Below are positions 60,861 to 64,000 of a stretch of 64,000 bases of DNA, piece after piece. The notes under the pieces were generated by a model that saw only the letters and a program-made list of their open reading frames with translations, was not told the DNA's origin and made no database searches. Origin of the DNA: Chamaecyparis obtusa (taxonomy: Eukaryota; Streptophyta; Pinopsida; Cupressales; Cupressaceae); assembly GCA_027943335.1 (NCBI GenBank), contig BSBK01001538.1, forward strand, positions 1,207,001 to 1,271,000. Direction: 5' to 3'. The position numbers and the translations under genes are program-made. Positions within the stretch are counted from its first letter, which is position 1. Every line of letters begins with the position of its first letter.

Positions 60861-63800
60861 ATGAGGTCTGTCATGCATTTCTTTGGCAACGTGAAGAATC
60901 TTGAATGTAAGGCCCCGATCATAATAGACACGGATCTTTTAGGGGTTTCAGTCGATACTATACCTTCAAAACTCTCAACTCATGTTGACGAGGAGTACAT
61001 TGTAGAAGTCCTAGCTAGTGGGTTGTTAGAAGCGGCTGCTTTCCCACCGGCTACTATTTGTTCGGAATTGGTACAAGAATGTATCAATAGATACGATGTA
61101 AAGTTGAAGAGTATTTTGAACACGGATGGTCAAACCCTAATCCCTGTTAACCGCAGAACCATTTCAGCAGTCTTCAAAATACCAGATGAAGGTCTGGTCA
61201 ACTTCACGCCGACCCAGTCTCTGGCCCAATTCAGGGAAAGTGCTAATAAAAATAGGAGTTACATAGCGAGAAGGTGGACGAAGACCAACTATAAAGGAGG
61301 GTCGCGGTTGCCCAAAACTCTCACCAAGGATCATATGAACCCCCTAATACATGATTTGGTTGTTCTCCTTCATCGATTAAAAGGTTCAGAACAGGCCCTA
61401 TCCTTTGATGAGTGGATGTACCATTTTGTAGAAATCATCTTAGAAGGAAGTCAACACATTGACTGGGCTGAAATTATAGCCACATCTCTTCGAGACCAGC
61501 TCAGACAGAATCAGATGACTAGGGAAGGATTTTACATATCTTCGTACCTGATGTATTGCTTGGCCTGCACTCAGGACCTATACCCTATTCAGAAAGCTCC
61601 CTGGAATGGAGATTTATTTATCTATGAGTGTTGTCCATTACTGAGAAGAGATAAGGTTTTGAAGGATTATAGAACAATACATGATATGTTCTAGGAGAAA
61701 TTACGTCAGGAATTGGCTGGCAGGCCTAACTAGAGGATTTCAGACAATGCGCAGAGATTAGTTAAAGTATTTGGCAGCTTTTATATTCAATTTCCTCGTT
61801 TTACTTACATTCGGGTAGGAGGATTCGAAGAAGAACCATTGAAGCTGCCTAGGTACGCTTTTGACTGTTTCATTCTTGCAGAAGTTTGCAGACAGTTGTT
61901 CATTGTCATTAAAATAGCTCTCCTGGAAGATAAATGGAACTCTCTGTTCCTAGTGAAGTTAGGCCACTTAATCTGTAACAGCATGCTGGACGCATCTGTT
62001 GTGGGGAGTAATTTACTGAACTTCCACATGCCTTTCTATGAACCAAGAACAGGGTTCGATAGTAAAGGCTTTGCCAGACAGACCCTGGGATTAGGAAAAT
62101 GCCCTTCACCAAGTTACCATCTGGAGGACCTGTGGGAAGATCTCAGCAATGAAAAAATGATTTGGGAACGAGATAGAACCAGGCTTACGGTATCTCAGAT
62201 TAAATTGCTGCAGTTGAAGTTTGATACCAGAAATATAGAAGATGATTATCCAGAGGTTCCCCGTCCATCTGCCACCTTTTCCGAGGGGGATGCTGTTTCG
62301 ATCATCGATTGGAGCAGAAAGGAGTCTAGTGATATTAGACTCCGGGCCCGCAGCATTTTTGAGGAAACAGAAAACTGGATCGTGGCAAAGAAGAAAGACA
62401 TTCAATTTTTTACAGATACAAGTCATAACACTGGTTCGCCCATTAAGAGTGTAACACAAGCCCTTGCTAATAGTTCTCTTTTGTCATCGAATGCAGGTGA
62501 GAAAATACTAGTGAAGGAGAAGACGGCCTCGGTGAAACATCCAACTGCGCCAAGGTCAAGACCAAGGATGAGATCTGAGAAGAAAAACCAAATGGCCTCA
62601 GAGGAGCCTGATTATCTGGATGACGTCGGTGACCTCAATGATGAAGATCTCACCTTCACCCCCGATCATAAGGGGAAGATGCAGGAAGGTCTCATGCACT
62701 GCCAAGACCTATCTCAGAATGCAGATGCACTTGTCAAGACCCCTGACAATCGAATGGTGTCTAGCACAGTCCCACCTTGACTCACGGAATCAGTTAATAA
62801 AAGGAAAAGCTTCAAGCCTCTATCTATGCCAGTTAAAGAAATAGTGACGAGGTACGTAGCTCATACTCCAAAAGCTAAAAGGATGAAGAGTGATGCGAGG
62901 CTAATAACAGATCCTTCTACTGGGAAAGTCACTGCTGAAATTGCTACAGTGAGATCTATGGGAAATACCCAAGATCCTGAGCCCGAGGATTATGAGATAA
63001 CGAAGATGGATTTCAGAGTGCTGAACAGGGACCCCCGCGATCACATTTTTAAATTCTCTGCCGATCATATGCTCGGATAGTCGCAGAAGGATGACAGAGA
63101 GAAGCGGGAGTTGAAACAGATAGTTTCAACCATGGCGGAATTCCTATCTTCGCTTGCTGAGAATGGTGCAATACTTCTAGCGCAAGCTCATCAGGGGTTT
63201 GACCCTAATTCGACGGAAAGTCAGAAGCTGTTCAAACAGGTGCAGCAGGGGAGGACCTGGACAGAGGTAATGAAGGCATGGACAGACGACATCATAGCGG
63301 AAGGCAGTGCTTTCATAAAAGAGTTCGTGAGCACCCGTACAGATGGCGAAGTGCTCTTGGGGGAAATTCAGACATTGATCCCAATATGGGAAAGTGAAGC
63401 TGAAAGTTGTTCAGAGATCATGAAAAGAGTACAAGAAATTGAAGATTACGGAGTGAAGCAATTTCTGACAGAGAACCCCATGAAGCTGGTCGACCCATGT
63501 ATGCTGTTCATCCTGAAGAAGAACTTCAGCTGGAAGAACACTTTGTTCGAGATAGCCATTTCTTAGATGCAGGTTATGGAAAAGGCCGTGAAGGAGATTC
63601 ACTCTGACACCCTGAAGGATATTAAAATAGTAAATCCCTTAGGTATTCTATAATTGGAAGATGCAGACCAGGGAGTTGATGCATTAGTGAAGTCCTTCGT
63701 GGATGAAATGAACGCTTTCAAGGAAAGTGAAGCTCCGATGGTTCATGACCTCACGAGGACCACCAACATAGAAGCAATGCTTATCTTAAACCGAGGTCAA

Positions 63801-63974
63801 TTGCCAAAGAAAGCGAAGAAAATTCAGGAGATGAGATGGGAGAAAAATACCACGCATGCCAAGTTGACCGCGTTGAAGAACCTACACGCCCCACCTACTC
63901 AGGAGCTACTCCGAGTTTACCGGTCCTGGAAGCTCGTAAAGGTTGCCACATCAGAGGATGCTCAAGAAAACTAA
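60861..63974 (+). pseudogene. Long frame of unknown family (about 1037 codons) with six in-frame stops
   Basis: ATG 60861 (MRSVMHFFGNVKNLE) follows an in-frame TAG at 60852. The frame runs without a shift to TAA 63972-63974 and is broken by TAG 61692, TAG 61731, TGA 62778, TAG 63078, TAG 63564 and TAA 63651. The N-terminal 280 residues look like a folded domain (IPVNRRTISAVFKIPDEG, GGSRLPKTLTKDHMNPLI, DLVVLLHRLKGSEQ, FDEWMYHFVEIILEG). The middle (about 62480-62780) is Lys/Ser/Pro-rich and acidic, linker-like. The C-terminal part is helical-looking. No catalytic motif, zinc finger or membrane segment is evident. The layout resembles plant-transposon-associated proteins of unknown function. Codon use and higher GC separate it from the copia pseudogenes. 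The window ends 26 bases on, so the true C-terminus could lie beyond. Confidence 0.6.
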
Positions 63975-64000
63975 ATCAAATTCAATTTTGTTTACTCAAT

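Noticed and set aside
59041..63974. A variant genetic code reading TAG as Gln
   Set aside because: The host gene at 266-4345 uses 1359 codons without an in-frame TAG and the other pseudogenes also contain TAA, TGA or frameshifts. Decay is simpler.
1..64000. tRNA, rRNA or other structured RNA genes
   Set aside because: No cloverleaf with A and B boxes or rRNA-like sequence was recognised by eye. The initiator-tRNA matches are primer binding sites.

Overview
This window looks like nuclear DNA from a plant with a large, retrotransposon-rich genome. One long-intron host gene sits beside about 40 kb of nested LTR retrotransposons, a dead hAT transposase and several families of old, AT-rich tandem repeats. 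The low gene density, the roughly 6.6 kb first intron and the heavily decayed repeats suggest a gymnosperm, perhaps a conifer. That assignment is inference, because no taxonomic marker is present.

Left part (1-15127). The only clearly intact host gene lies on the minus strand. Its main exon (266-4345) encodes a 1359-residue protein with ankyrin repeats, a tandem CCCH zinc finger and one RRM, which points to a regulatory RNA-binding protein. A splice donor at 10989-10990 and acceptors at 4361-4362 and 4467-4468 imply a short first exon near 11.0-11.3 kb. The intron between them holds a 1.3 kb fold-back element (4751-6066), GC-rich hairpins (7394-7486 and 7682-7781) and a long decayed tandem array with a unit of roughly 105 bp (about 8.25-10.72 kb). 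A 39-bp tandem array (11531-11880) and gene-free AT-rich DNA follow.

Middle part (15123-54781). Five LTR retrotransposons resolve into one nest. The oldest is copia element B, 15128-54776, flanked on both sides by the duplication aaagt. Copia A (16395-23350) sits in B's left LTR. The gag-only gypsy-like element C (23919-34113) sits in B's interior. Copias D (38386-45486) and E (46380-54185) both sit in B's right LTR. Removing the four insertions restores two B LTRs of about 1.49-1.5 kb and a B interior of about 4.6 kb. A is the youngest: its whole gag-pol frame is broken by a single TAG. D keeps one frame from end to end but carries about a dozen stops. E and B also carry frameshifts.

Right part (54782-64000). 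After a remnant that resembles E's LTR comes a broken hAT-family transposase (56080-58598). Next is a head-to-head pair of long frames that I cannot assign to a family: a coiled-coil protein on the minus strand (59041-60588) and a frame of about 1037 codons on the plus strand (60861-63974). Their starts lie 272 bp apart. Both keep their frame throughout and are interrupted only by stop codons, mostly TAG. The same TAG-rich decay marks D and E and fits C-to-T change at methylated cytosines. The divergent pair is the best candidate here for something not yet described.
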